Assembly (NCBI RefSeq): GCF_026191635.1
Contig: NZ_JAKRRW010000017.1
Span: 1-64,000 of the forward strand
DNA: 64,000 nt
From: Photobacterium obscurum
GTDB taxonomy: Bacteria > Pseudomonadota > Gammaproteobacteria > Enterobacterales > Vibrionaceae
Reading direction: 5' to 3'
The notes beneath the pieces are model-generated. The model saw only the letters and a program-made list of their open reading frames with translations. It searched no databases and had not been told where the DNA came from. Shown in pieces: positions 49,371-57,888 of the stretch; the stretch's first letter is position 1; each line of letters begins with the position of its first letter. The position numbers were made by a program, and so were the translations under genes.

Positions 49371-50138
49371 TTACTCGGCTAGCATACGGCGAGCTGCTTC
49401 AACTACCACCTTAATAGAACGCGCTTCAGTTTCTTTCAATGTCGCGTGATCTGGGATTTCTTTCTGAGTACGGTTGATGATGACACCTGCAACACAACCA
49501 GCACGTAGACCTGAGCTTGCACACATGGTTAGTAGTGTTGCTGATTCCATTTCAAAGTTAAGAACGCCCATTTCCTGCCATTCTTTCATTGAACCTTGGA
49601 AACGTCGTACTACGCGGCCAGAGAATGTGTCGTAACGCTCCTGGCCTGGGTAGAAAGTATCTGAAGACGCTGTTACACCTGTGTGTACTGTCGCGCCGTC
49701 TGCATCACAAGCTGCTTTCATTGCTGTTGCTACGCTGAAGTCTGCAACTGCTGGGAACTCCATTGGAGCAAAGTGTAGGCTTGCACCATCTAGACGTACT
49801 GAACCTGTCGATACGATCATGTCACCCACATTGATGTGTGGCTGGATTGCACCTGTTGTACCTACACGTAGGAAAGTATGAACACCTAGCTGAGCCAGCT
49901 CTTCTACGGCGATAGATGTTGACGGACCACCGATACCAGTAGAACAAACAACAACAGATTTACCATCTAGCTTTGCGCGGTAAACAGTGTATTCACGTGC
50001 ACTTGCTAGGAACTCTGGCTCATCCATTAGGTTGGCAATTTTTTCAACTCGTGCTGGATCACCTGGAATAATTGCTAGCTCTGCGCCGTTAAGATCTGCT
50101 TTGTTTACGCCTAAATGGAAAACTGTGTTGTCAGACAT
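49371..50138 (-). CDS. udp: Uridine phosphorylase
   Basis: The enzyme splits uridine with phosphate into uracil and ribose-1-phosphate in the pyrimidine salvage pathway. The 255-residue sequence follows E. coli Udp (253) closely: DVFHLG-like start, [13 protein letters not shown] (phosphate loop), [35 protein letters not shown] and the substrate motif [13 protein letters not shown]. The ATG at 50138 is chosen because AAGGA is seven bases away; the ATG two codons upstream touches it. A CRP-like site lies about 150 bases upstream, as expected for a gene under CRP/CytR-type control. Repeats and two tandem terminators follow the stop. Confidence 0.97.
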   Translation of the reverse strand: MSDNTVFHLGVNKADLNGAELAIIPGDPARVEKIANLMDEPEFLASAREYTVYRAKLDGKSVVVCSTGIGGPSTSIAVEELAQLGVHTFLRVGTTGAIQPHINVGDMIVSTGSVRLDGASLHFAPMEFPAVADFSVATAMKAACDADGATVHTGVTASSDTFYPGQERYDTFSGRVVRRFQGSMKEWQEMGVLNFEMESATLLTMCASSGLRAGCVAGVIINRTQKEIPDHATLKETEARSIKVVVEAARRMLAE

Positions 50139-50285
50139 AATCATATCCTTTTTATAGTATGCCGCTTCGTTAGGGAAGTTTGAGGCCAGCGGCTATTCAT
50201 CAAAATTAATCATTGTTTTGGCAGTACTCAGCAATAAGTACTCTCAGAACACCCGTTAACGATAGCTGATAGAATCACAGTTTTT

Positions 50286-50301
50286 AGTGACGGTAATCAC
50301 A
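50286..50301. promoter_or_regulatory. CRP-cAMP-like site upstream of udp
   Basis: AGTGA-N6-TCACA matches nine of the ten CRP core bases. It is about 150 bases upstream of the udp start in the 258 bases between udp and the zntA terminator. No clear CytR site is identified. The remainder of 50139-50395 shows no gene. Confidence 0.6.
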
Positions 50302-50395
50302 TTGATCAAAATACACTTAATTTCATTTCTCACAAAAGAGAGAGGTAGATCACAGAAAATCGATTACTTATGCTCTGTATCACAAAAACAAAGAC

Positions 50396-50427
50396 AAAAA
50401 GAGCACCACTTTGGTGGTGCTCTTTTT
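50396..50427. terminator. Terminator of zntA
   Basis: GAGCACCAC / GTGGTGCTC with a four-base loop is flanked by five A on the left and five T on the right, giving a U-tract on both strands. It is 26 bases past the zntA stop on the minus strand. Confidence 0.92.
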
Positions 50428-50452
50428 GCCATTTACGACCGCTTTTTGACCA

Positions 50453-52993
50453 CTATTCTTCTGTTTTGGCTTTGAAGCGCAATAGTCTAAGCGCATTAAG
50501 CGTCACTAAGGCTGTCGCTCCGCTATCAGCCAGTACCGCCACCCATAAACCGGTTAGACCAAACAAGGTAGTCACCAAGAACACGCCTTTAAGTCCCAGC
50601 GCCAAAAAGATATTTTGGCGGATGTTTACTAAAGTCGCTCTTGATAGGGCTATCATAGTCGGCAGCTCGGACACTCGGTTATGCGTCAATGCTGCATCTG
50701 CTGTTTCAAGCGCAACATCCGCACCGCCTCCCATAGCAATCCCTACAGAAGCCGTCTTCATTGCTGGCGCATCGTTAATTCCATCACCAACCATTGCCAC
50801 TTTTGCATTCAGGTTAGCCCGTTCAACCTCGGAGACTTTATCTGCCGGAAGCAAGCCTGCCCGGTAGTCGATATCGATCTCTTTGGCAATGGCCGCAGCG
50901 GCTCTCGGGTTGTCCCCAGTCAGCATCACAGACTGGATTCCCATTGCCTTGAGGCTCTTTATTGCTTTTGGGGTATCGTCACGAAGGTTATCGCGCCAGG
51001 CTATCATTCCCACCGGCAGGCCATTTCTAACAGCAACAACCAATGTTTTACCTTCGCTTTCAAGGTGGTGAGCATCAGATTGCTGCTCTTCACTCAGGAC
51101 AACAGATTCTGGCAAACGATCAGCCGCCGCAAGCAACAGGGTATCGCCATCAACCACACCTTGGATACCTCGTCCTGGTAACGCTTCGCGATCTTCCGCT
51201 TCAGTTACCGGCCAACCACGCTGCTCGGCAGCCTTGACGACGGCCTGAGCTAACGGGTGCAAAGAACCAGCCTCTACTGCAGCTGACTGTCGGAGTAATT
51301 TGTTATTGTCCCCATCCCAGCTAACAATATCGGTCATTACAGGTTTACCCTGAGTCAGAGTACCGGTCTTATCAAACGCAATCATTTCTATATGGCCGAG
51401 CTGCTCTAATGTTGCGCCACCTTTGATCAGTGCACCTCGACGTGCTGCAGCAGCCAGTCCCGAAGTGATCGCCGCCGGTATTGAAATCACCAGCGCACAA
51501 GGGCAGGCAATCAACAATAGCGTCAACCCTTTATAAATCCATTCATCCCATGATTGGGCAAACATCAGAGGCGGCACGACGATAACAAGCGCAGCCAACA
51601 CAATCATCGCCGGAGTGTACCAGCGACTAAACCGATCCATGAATCGTTCTAGCGGAGCTTTGCGGGACTCTGCATCTTCAATAAGGTGCAAAATCCTATC
51701 AATGGCGTTCTCACCTTGCTCTGACACAATCTTCAGGCGAACAACCTTATCCGAGACCAAGGATCCAGCCATAACCTGCTCACCAGGCTGGCGCTCGACA
51801 GGCACCGATTCACCGGTCAACGCACTTTCATCAAAACTGGCAATGGTATTGAGCAATTCCGCGTCCGCCGGTAAACGCCCGCCCGGTGCAACCTCAATAA
51901 TGTCTCCTTTCTTAAGATCTTCGGCTGCAACCTTTGTTTTACTGCCATCAAGATGGATAACCGTTGCCTGTTCAGGAACAAGATCCATTAAGGCCTTAAC
52001 ACCACTCCGGGCACGGGAGGAGGCATATCCTTCAAGCTGTTCACCAATTAAAAATAGCAATAAGACCATTGCCGCTTCGGCGGTTTCGCCCAGATACAAT
52101 GCGCCAATAGCCGCCACGCTCATCAAGGTTTCGATAGAAAACGGGGTTCCACCTTTAGCAAGCGCAATGGCTTTTTTTACAATAGGAAGCAGACCTAGCA
52201 GAGTCGTCAAGGTGAATGCAATCAGACCGTAGGTTTCCGAACTCCGGCTTACCAAGAAAGACAGCAGCATCATCAATGCGATGATAATGACGGGAGTATT
52301 CTGCTGTAGAAGGCTCTTTCCTTCCGTTTCACTGTCTTTGCTGCGCGCTGAAACCAAAGGGAATCCTGTTTGTTTCGCTTTTTGTTCAATTGTTGCAGCC
52401 ATGTCTTCGGAGCGACAGCTAACAACCAGTTTTTGTGTCGCAAACATCACTTTGGCAGTTTCAATACCCACAATGCTGAATATGGCTTTTTCCAATTTAC
52501 TGGCGCAGCTAGGGCAATCCATATTCTGTACTTTCCAGCTCAAGGTCTTGCTATGAGTTGATTGGTTCAAAGCCTCTTCGACTGCCTGCTCGTCTTCTAG
52601 TAATACTGCCGATTCGCAACAACTTCCTGAACAACTGGCCGCCTCCTCAGAAGGCGCCGCTTGGTGATTCATATCAAGGCTATGGCTGAAAGATTGCTTC
52701 GTTTTTTTTGAATGCAGAGCAGAGGATGCTGATGTCATTGAGAATACAGCAGGTTTTACCCCACTATCAGCGAGAATTGATGAAGAATGTATTAGACGTC
52801 GACCGGCCGCGGGGTCATCGTCGGAGCCGGACTCACAGTTATTTTCTGATTCTGTCGACTGAATATGAGTGCAGGTTGTCGCACTGCAACAGCCCTGAGT
52901 AGCGCCGCTCTCAACCTTAACTGAAGTTGCTGATGCCGTAGCGGGTTTTACGGAATGAATATGTGGTTTCTTATTATTGCATTGTGCACACAT
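50453..52993 (-). CDS. zntA: Zn(II)/Cd(II)/Pb(II)-exporting P-type ATPase
   Basis: The 846-residue P1B-type pump has a Cys/His-rich N-terminal tail (about 1-145: repeated CC, CSGSCC and His clusters), an HMA domain (NMDCPSCASKLEKA), membrane helices with the CPC ion-binding motif (Cys497-Pro-Cys499), the phosphorylation site DKTGTLT (Asp541) and the VGDGINDAPAM hinge. ZntA pumps divalent zinc, cadmium and lead out of the cytoplasm. E. coli ZntA is 732 residues; the extra length is the metal-binding tail. The ATG at 52993 has GAGGAGAG before it; the longer frame is excluded because it would start inside the promoter. A MerR-type promoter directly upstream implies control by a ZntR-like activator encoded elsewhere. 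Confidence 0.93.
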   Translation of the reverse strand: MCAQCNNKKPHIHSVKPATASATSVKVESGATQGCCSATTCTHIQSTESENNCESGSDDDPAAGRRLIHSSSILADSGVKPAVFSMTSASSALHSKKTKQSFSHSLDMNHQAAPSEEAASCSGSCCESAVLLEDEQAVEEALNQSTHSKTLSWKVQNMDCPSCASKLEKAIFSIVGIETAKVMFATQKLVVSCRSEDMAATIEQKAKQTGFPLVSARSKDSETEGKSLLQQNTPVIIIALMMLLSFLVSRSSETYGLIAFTLTTLLGLLPIVKKAIALAKGGTPFSIETLMSVAAIGALYLGETAEAAMVLLLFLIGEQLEGYASSRARSGVKALMDLVPEQATVIHLDGSKTKVAAEDLKKGDIIEVAPGGRLPADAELLNTIASFDESALTGESVPVERQPGEQVMAGSLVSDKVVRLKIVSEQGENAIDRILHLIEDAESRKAPLERFMDRFSRWYTPAMIVLAALVIVVPPLMFAQSWDEWIYKGLTLLLIACPCALVISIPAAITSGLAAAARRGALIKGGATLEQLGHIEMIAFDKTGTLTQGKPVMTDIVSWDGDNNKLLRQSAAVEAGSLHPLAQAVVKAAEQRGWPVTEAEDREALPGRGIQGVVDGDTLLLAAADRLPESVVLSEEQQSDAHHLESEGKTLVVAVRNGLPVGMIAWRDNLRDDTPKAIKSLKAMGIQSVMLTGDNPRAAAAIAKEIDIDYRAGLLPADKVSEVERANLNAKVAMVGDGINDAPAMKTASVGIAMGGGADVALETADAALTHNRVSELPTMIALSRATLVNIRQNIFLALGLKGVFLVTTLFGLTGLWVAVLADSGATALVTLNALRLLRFKAKTEE

Positions 52994-53033
52994 GATCGCT
53001 CTCCTCGGTATGCTTTGTATGACCAATACACTA

Positions 53034-53065
53034 ACTATAAACCTTGGAGTCGGGTCTAAGGTCAA
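53034..53065 (-). promoter_or_regulatory. MerR/ZntR-type promoter of zntA
   Basis: On the minus strand -35 TTGACC (53060-53065) and -10 TATAGT (53034-53039) are separated by 20 bases, the overlong spacer typical of MerR-family promoters. The spacer is filled by a dyad running 53041-53062, with outer arms ACCTT and AAGGT and inner GA/TC pairs. ZntR, CueR and CadR-like activators untwist such spacers when they bind metal. This is one of the clearest regulatory sites in the window. Confidence 0.88.
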
Positions 53066-53138
53066 GGGAGAAAAGAGTAAAAATACATGAGGCGGGAGAA
53101 TATTTCGACAACAGTGGAAAGAGGCTATGCATTACTGT

Positions 53139-54053
53139 TTATTTTGAGTAATTCACAGCAATCTGCGCAGCCAGTTTCGCATTGTTAAGTACTAGCCCAA
53201 TATTTGATTTCAAGCTTTCTCCAGCCGTTTTCTCGGCTACTTTTGCCAATAAAAATGGCGTTGAAGCCTTACCGCTGATCCCTTTTTTCTCCATCTCATC
53301 CAATGCGTCAGCAATGGCGCTATCAATCACCACCTTGTTCATCGAATATTGTACCGGTATCGGATTGGCAATAACCATTCCCCCCTTCAGCCCCATCTTC
53401 CACTTTGTCTTCATTACCGATGCAATCTGCTCGGGTGTATCAAGCTGATAATCAACGCCATACTCACTCTCCTGGGTATAAAAAGCCGGTAACATCTCCG
53501 TTTGGTAGCCGACGACCGGAACGCCCTGTGTTTCCAGATATTCCAGTGTCAGGCCAATATCGAGAATCGATTTGATACCCGCACAGACAACGGCGACGTC
53601 GGTCTGAGCCAATTCGAGTAAATCTGCCGAGATATCAAAACTTTGCTGAGCCCCACGATGAACACCACCAATACCGCCGGTGGCAAATACCTTTATTCCT
53701 GCCATATCCGCCAGGATCATGGTCGATGCAACCGTTGTTGCTCCGTCAAGCTTCCTCGTAATAATAAATGGGATATCACGGCGGCTGGTTTTAATTACCC
53801 GTTGCCCCGCTTTGCCTAAAGATTCAATTTCCTTTGGGGTCATACCTACTTTCGGTCGACCTTTTACAATCCCAATCGTTGCAGGTACGGCACCATTTTC
53901 CCTGACAGCCTGCTCCACTTTGAGCGCAGTATCGACATTTCGAGGATAGGGCATGCCATGAGAAATGATGGTCGACTCAAGGGCAACAACAGGCTTATCT
54001 AGGTTCAGGGCTGTTGCTACCTCCGGATGAATATCCAGATAATTTTCTAACAT
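53139..54053 (-). CDS. psuG: Pseudouridine-5'-phosphate glycosidase
   Basis: The enzyme breaks the C-C glycosidic bond of pseudouridine-5'-phosphate, giving uracil and ribose-5-phosphate. The 304-residue sequence has the family's VALESTIISHGMPYP start, VPATIGIVKGRPKVGM, TTVASTMILADMAGIKVFATGGIGGVHRG and VYSMNK-type active-site region (IPVQYSMNKVVID). E. coli PsuG is 312 residues. A strong ribosome-binding site (AAAGGAGG) supports the ATG. The partner kinase gene psuK, usually adjacent, is not in the window: neighbours are zntA and the response regulator, so the kinase must be elsewhere or be replaced. Confidence 0.95.
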   Translation of the reverse strand: MLENYLDIHPEVATALNLDKPVVALESTIISHGMPYPRNVDTALKVEQAVRENGAVPATIGIVKGRPKVGMTPKEIESLGKAGQRVIKTSRRDIPFIITRKLDGATTVASTMILADMAGIKVFATGGIGGVHRGAQQSFDISADLLELAQTDVAVVCAGIKSILDIGLTLEYLETQGVPVVGYQTEMLPAFYTQESEYGVDYQLDTPEQIASVMKTKWKMGLKGGMVIANPIPVQYSMNKVVIDSAIADALDEMEKKGISGKASTPFLLAKVAEKTAGESLKSNIGLVLNNAKLAAQIAVNYSK

Positions 54054-54213
54054 ACAGCCTCCTTTGCAACTTCGTTGCCCTACAAACCTGCTCTGTTTGG
54101 ATAGTAGTAAGCCTTTGCAAGCACAGCAAATAGACAGGTCATCTGATCACTATTGGTACTGGGAGTTAGAGTTTTAGAGCCGGGATGGAAGATAACTGCG
54201 GAAAAACGAAAGG

Positions 54214-54242
54214 GAATGCAGGAAAGAAACGTCCCTGCATTC
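54214..54242 (-). terminator. Probable terminator of the transporter-kinase-regulator operon
   Basis: GAATGCAGG (54214-54222) and CCTGCATTC (54234-54242) form a nine-base-pair stem with an 11-base loop; the minus strand continues CCTTTCGTTTTT. It lies 31 bases past the response-regulator stop. Confidence 0.55.
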
Positions 54243-54272
54243 ATACTTACACTGAAGTTGTGGCGTCAGGCA

Positions 54273-54746
54273 CTAGCGAAGGCGTCTGAATACCACACTG
54301 TTATCCAGAATGTCGGTCCAAGGCTGGTAATCGAGCCCCATATCGAACACATATTCGGTGATCAGGCTGCGCGCCGTAGTTAGCAGTGCATCAGCTTTCC
54401 ATGGCTTTTCAAAGTAGCTCTCGATACGGGCGCGGTTAATGGCCGCAATGGTATCTTGGTGGGTCGCCTGACCGGTCAGCAATACTTTTTTCGTCTTCAC
54501 AAACCGTGGATCCTGAGAAATATCCGTCAGTAGCTCAACACCGGTTTTCCCCGGCATCACGTGATCCGAGATCACCAATGCAACAAACTCGCCTTCAGCA
54601 TCCAGCTCGTCCATCAGTTCCAATGCTTCATCCGCCGATTCACAATCTTCTACATGAAAAAAATCATTCAGCGGTGACAAGTCCTTCAGTACCGCACTCA
54701 GAACTTCCCTTTGGTCATCTACACAGATGATATTTAGCTTTTCCAT
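54273..54746 (-). CDS. Single-domain response regulator (receiver plus short tail)
   Basis: The 157-residue protein is a CheY-like receiver with acidic pair Asp10/Asp11 (IICVDDQRE), phosphoacceptor Asp61 (VISDHVMPG), conserved Thr in LLTGQA and Lys in FEKPW, followed by a tail of about 35 residues with no known output domain. It therefore probably acts through protein contacts. The ATG at 54746 puts the CVDD motif at the normal distance from the N-terminus. It starts nine bases after the kinase stop, so the two are a cognate pair. Its closest visible relative is the regulator starting at 63603. Confidence 0.88.
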   Translation of the reverse strand: MEKLNIICVDDQREVLSAVLKDLSPLNDFFHVEDCESADEALELMDELDAEGEFVALVISDHVMPGKTGVELLTDISQDPRFVKTKKVLLTGQATHQDTIAAINRARIESYFEKPWKADALLTTARSLITEYVFDMGLDYQPWTDILDNSVVFRRLR

Positions 54747-54755
54747 AACCATCCC

Positions 54756-56081
54756 TTACGCGATTGGCAATTTAATCCGAAATTTGGTTTTCTCTGGGTC
54801 GCTCTTTAGCGCAATCGTCCCGCCATAGCTATGGACAATGCGCTGAACGATGGACAGACCCAGTCCTAAACCAAACGACAACCCTCCTTTTTTGGTGGTG
54901 AAGTTTGGCTGAAAAACTTTTCTCCGCGTGGCTTCATCAATCATCGGCCCATTATTACTGATGGTGATGAGCAAGCGGTTTTTTGAATGTCGGGTGATAA
55001 TCTCTATCTGCGGCTCGGAAGTATCTTCCATCGCATCACAGGCATTTTTGATAATGTTCACCCACACCTGCACCAACTCGGTGGCACTGGCAGTCATTGT
55101 TGGTAGCACTGCCGGACGCAAGACCACATTGACCCGACGGAGATTGCTCTGCAGCAACGAAAGCGACTTATGGATCGTATCGTTGATATCGAGATCCGGC
55201 TGCCGAGCATTATCCGTGCCGCCAAGTTGCTTTACCGAACGCACAATACTGGCGGCATGCTTCGACGCTAAGCGCATATCATGCAGATCGCGCCCCATAT
55301 CCCAGTACTGCAATGCCTCATCAAGGTTTTCGAGCCAGTGATCCGGGATCTCTCCTTTCGGTTGAGCACGAGCAAGCTGTCTGGCTTTGTCACGACATAA
55401 ATCATGCTTTTCCTGCAGTTCTTTGGCGCGTTTTCGTACTTCTGCAGAAGTCGATGACTGGCCGTCACAAATACCAAGATCAAGATAGGGGCTGACTTCT
55501 GGCTTGTTTTCTTCCAAGAAATAGCAGATAGCATTCTGTAGCCCTTCGGTCTTGCTGCTCAGTACCCCGACGGCATTGTTCAGTTCATGAGCAATACCGG
55601 CCGCCAGTTGACCCAATGTCGTCATCTGCTCTGCAGCATAGAGCTTCTGCAATGCCTTCTCTTTCTCCAGTGCCTGCATCCCGGTAAGCATCTGACGCTG
55701 TGCCAGTTCATGTACCATGACAGGCATAAACTGTTCGCTGAAAGAGCCGTATGTTTCGGGCTCCACCGCTTCAGTTTCTAGGTCAATCCAAGCTAACTCG
55801 CTATCTTTCTCGGCGATAACCGTGGTCGATGCCATCAAAGTCTGGGCGAAAAAGCTGTGCACACCGAAAAACATGCCCTGTTCGACACTAAATACTTTTG
55901 CCGTCAATCCACTGTTTTCGTTATAAAGATAACCAGAAAGCTCTCCCTTCTTCACCCAGTACAACTTATCGTTAAAACCATCCTGCTTGAGCACCTGCGT
56001 GCCAGCTTTAACTGCAATAGTTCGAGAGGGTTCCCGAAAATAGACATCAATGATGCGCTGTAATGCTTTCGGTTGATGCAT
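54756..56081 (-). CDS. Soluble histidine kinase with N-terminal cNMP-like fold
   Basis: The 441-residue protein lacks membrane helices. Residues 15-125 form a cyclic-nucleotide-binding-like barrel (LYWVKKGELSGYLYNENSG), then a linker helix, a DHp box QLAAGIAHELNNAVG with His165, a long insertion (about 185-270), and an HATPase domain with NACDAM, FQPNFTTKKGG and GLGLGLSIVQRI. The phosphate-binding cassette of true cAMP receptors (GE...RxA) is not visible in GMFFGVHSFFAQTLMASTT, so it may sense another ligand. The ATG at 56081 has GGAG at spacing six; a TTG seven codons upstream overlaps the transporter stop. It is placed between the transporter and the regulator. Confidence 0.87.
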   Translation of the reverse strand: MHQPKALQRIIDVYFREPSRTIAVKAGTQVLKQDGFNDKLYWVKKGELSGYLYNENSGLTAKVFSVEQGMFFGVHSFFAQTLMASTTVIAEKDSELAWIDLETEAVEPETYGSFSEQFMPVMVHELAQRQMLTGMQALEKEKALQKLYAAEQMTTLGQLAAGIAHELNNAVGVLSSKTEGLQNAICYFLEENKPEVSPYLDLGICDGQSSTSAEVRKRAKELQEKHDLCRDKARQLARAQPKGEIPDHWLENLDEALQYWDMGRDLHDMRLASKHAASIVRSVKQLGGTDNARQPDLDINDTIHKSLSLLQSNLRRVNVVLRPAVLPTMTASATELVQVWVNIIKNACDAMEDTSEPQIEIITRHSKNRLLITISNNGPMIDEATRRKVFQPNFTTKKGGLSFGLGLGLSIVQRIVHSYGGTIALKSDPEKTKFRIKLPIA

Positions 56082-56098
56082 TAGTTCTCCGCTTCCTG

Positions 56099-57514
56099 TC
56101 AAATATGATCAATGAGGTGTAATGCCCAGATCATGACAAAGCTTAATAACACCCCCACCACACCAATGATCACGCCGACGCGTGCCATTTGGTTGCTTTC
56201 GACATGGCCTGTTGCATGAGCCAGTGCATTCGGCGGGGTACTAATTGGCAATGACATGCCCAGCGATGCGGCGAACGTTACTACCAGAATCAGGGTGATT
56301 TCACCACCAAGCGGAACCAGAGATGTCATTGACGTACCCAGCGCCGCCATGATTGGCATCAGTAAGTTGGCTGTAGCTGTATGCGACATAAAGTTAGCCA
56401 TCAGAAGGCAAAGTAGTGCTGAACCGCCAAGAACGATATAAGGTGAATAGCTATCGAATGGAATGCTGTGAACCATCAGCCGCGCCAAGCCCGTCTGGTC
56501 GAGAGCCAACCCCAGGGCAATACCGCCAGAGACTAGCCAGAGTACATCCCAGGAGATTTTTTTCAGATCTTCCTTGTTGATAATGCCGGTTAAGGAGAAA
56601 ACAGCCACCGGGATGAGTGCAACGGTATAGGAGTTCATTCCATGCGATGAGCCCATCAACCACAGAATAATGGTCAGGGCGAAAGTAATGTAAACCGTCA
56701 TAGCCTTAGGCGTTTTAAGAAACTTACCTTTGATTGTCAGCTCGATTTTTTCCTGCTTGGCCGGATACAGCATATTGATCAGTACCCAGGCGAAAACCAG
56801 CAGTACGGCAACGAAAGGCACCCCGAAAAACATCCACTCGCCAAAGGTGATCAGGTTCTCGCCGGTCAGGTACTTCAGGGCGATGGCATTCGGTGGTGTT
56901 CCGATTGGGGTGCCGATACCGCCAATATTAGCTGCCACCGGAATACATAGCGCAAAGGCAATTTTACCCGGGTCTTTAGCTCCAAATAGCGCGATAACGG
57001 GTGCCAATATCGATAGCATCATCGCCGTTGTCGCGGTATTCGACATAAACATAGAGAAGATTGCAGTGATCAGCATCAAACCGAACATGACGTACTTAGG
57101 CTGGGTGCCAAATGGCTTCAGCAACACCCGCGCCAAGTTCACATCCAGACGATATTTGGTCGCTGCCATCGCGAGAAAGAAACCACCAAGGAACAGCATG
57201 ATAATTGGGCTGGCAAACGTCGCCATGATATCGCTATACGTCAGTAATTCACCGAAATGAGGCTGCCCCTCAGCCTGCCTGAACAAATAGAGCCCCTTAT
57301 TGGACAGTAGCAGCAGCTCCAGTACGATGATCACCACAGAGGTGGCATAAATCGGGATAGGCTCCAATACCCAGCACAAAGCTGCAAGCAGGAAAATGGC
57401 TATCACTCGCTGCTGGATCACGGTTAGACCTTCGACCGGAAATGCCGACGCCGGCAAGATTAATATCAGGAGAGGTATCAGAATCGGTACAATGTACCTT
57501 ATGTATTGACGCAT
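56099..57514 (-). CDS. DASS/SLC13-family sodium:dicarboxylate (or sulfate) symporter
   Basis: The 471-residue inner-membrane protein has about 11-12 helices and the paired hairpin motifs of the family: MSNTATTAMM with GTPIGTPPNAIA in the first half, and MSHTATANLLMP with ISTPPNALAHA in the second. These correspond to the two SNT-type sodium- and carboxylate-binding sites seen in the Vibrio cholerae INDY structure. Substrates are likely C4-dicarboxylates such as succinate, though sulfate or citrate cannot be ruled out. It is the first gene of an operon with a kinase and a response regulator, 17 bases before the kinase start, which suggests that transport or its substrate controls, or is controlled by, the signalling pair. 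Confidence 0.9.
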   Translation of the reverse strand: MRQYIRYIVPILIPLLILILPASAFPVEGLTVIQQRVIAIFLLAALCWVLEPIPIYATSVVIIVLELLLLSNKGLYLFRQAEGQPHFGELLTYSDIMATFASPIIMLFLGGFFLAMAATKYRLDVNLARVLLKPFGTQPKYVMFGLMLITAIFSMFMSNTATTAMMLSILAPVIALFGAKDPGKIAFALCIPVAANIGGIGTPIGTPPNAIALKYLTGENLITFGEWMFFGVPFVAVLLVFAWVLINMLYPAKQEKIELTIKGKFLKTPKAMTVYITFALTIILWLMGSSHGMNSYTVALIPVAVFSLTGIINKEDLKKISWDVLWLVSGGIALGLALDQTGLARLMVHSIPFDSYSPYIVLGGSALLCLLMANFMSHTATANLLMPIMAALGTSMTSLVPLGGEITLILVVTFAASLGMSLPISTPPNALAHATGHVESNQMARVGVIIGVVGVLLSFVMIWALHLIDHI

Positions 57515-57658
57515 GACGTGGTTATTCCCTTAAAACAAAAAAATTGTTCCCTCATGGCTGTATTCATCCTTTGTGATATTCCGAAGCTTTTATTAGTCGG
57601 AAGAAACGACAACAGACATAAAGTCCTACTGCAAGATGTCCTACTTGCGTGGTAGGTA

Positions 57659-57754
57659 TATACCCAAACGGCTCTACTATGCTGCCATCGATATAGCTCC
57701 CTGATGATACCGAGAATGCAGCCGAGATCCGTGCCATGGAACCGTTTGGGTATA
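57659..57754. repeat. 96-base element with perfect 13-base inverted terminal repeats
   Basis: TATACCCAAACGG (57659-57671) and CCGTTTGGGTATA (57742-57754) are perfect mirror copies 70 bases apart, in the intergenic region upstream of the DASS gene. The same end sequence recurs at 60099-60135. It could be a miniature transposable element or a two-site operator. No other gene or strong signal is seen in 57515-57888. Confidence 0.6.
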
Positions 57755-57845
57755 CAACTCTTTAGTGGTATGTATTATGCGAACTATAAGGGGGGATTTC
57801 TTCGAATTGGATCAATAAACAAGTGAAATGTAACTAATTTTTCAA

Positions 57846-57865
57846 CTGGGCCATCACCAGCCCAG
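57846..57865 (-). terminator. Possible terminator of the MATE gene
   Basis: CTGGGC / GCCCAG with an eight-base loop is followed on the minus strand by TTGAAAAATTAG, a poor U-tract. It lies 24 bases past the MATE stop. Confidence 0.35.
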
Positions 57866-57888
57866 AAAGTGAATTTTCGCTTATAACG

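Noticed and set aside
51615..52232. 205-codon open frame opposite zntA
   Set aside because: It is a shadow of the P-type ATPase coding region, without a domain or start signal.
52994..53065. 24-residue N-terminal extension of ZntA
   Set aside because: It overlaps the -10, spacer and -35 of a MerR-type promoter, and a better ribosome-binding site is present at the inner ATG.
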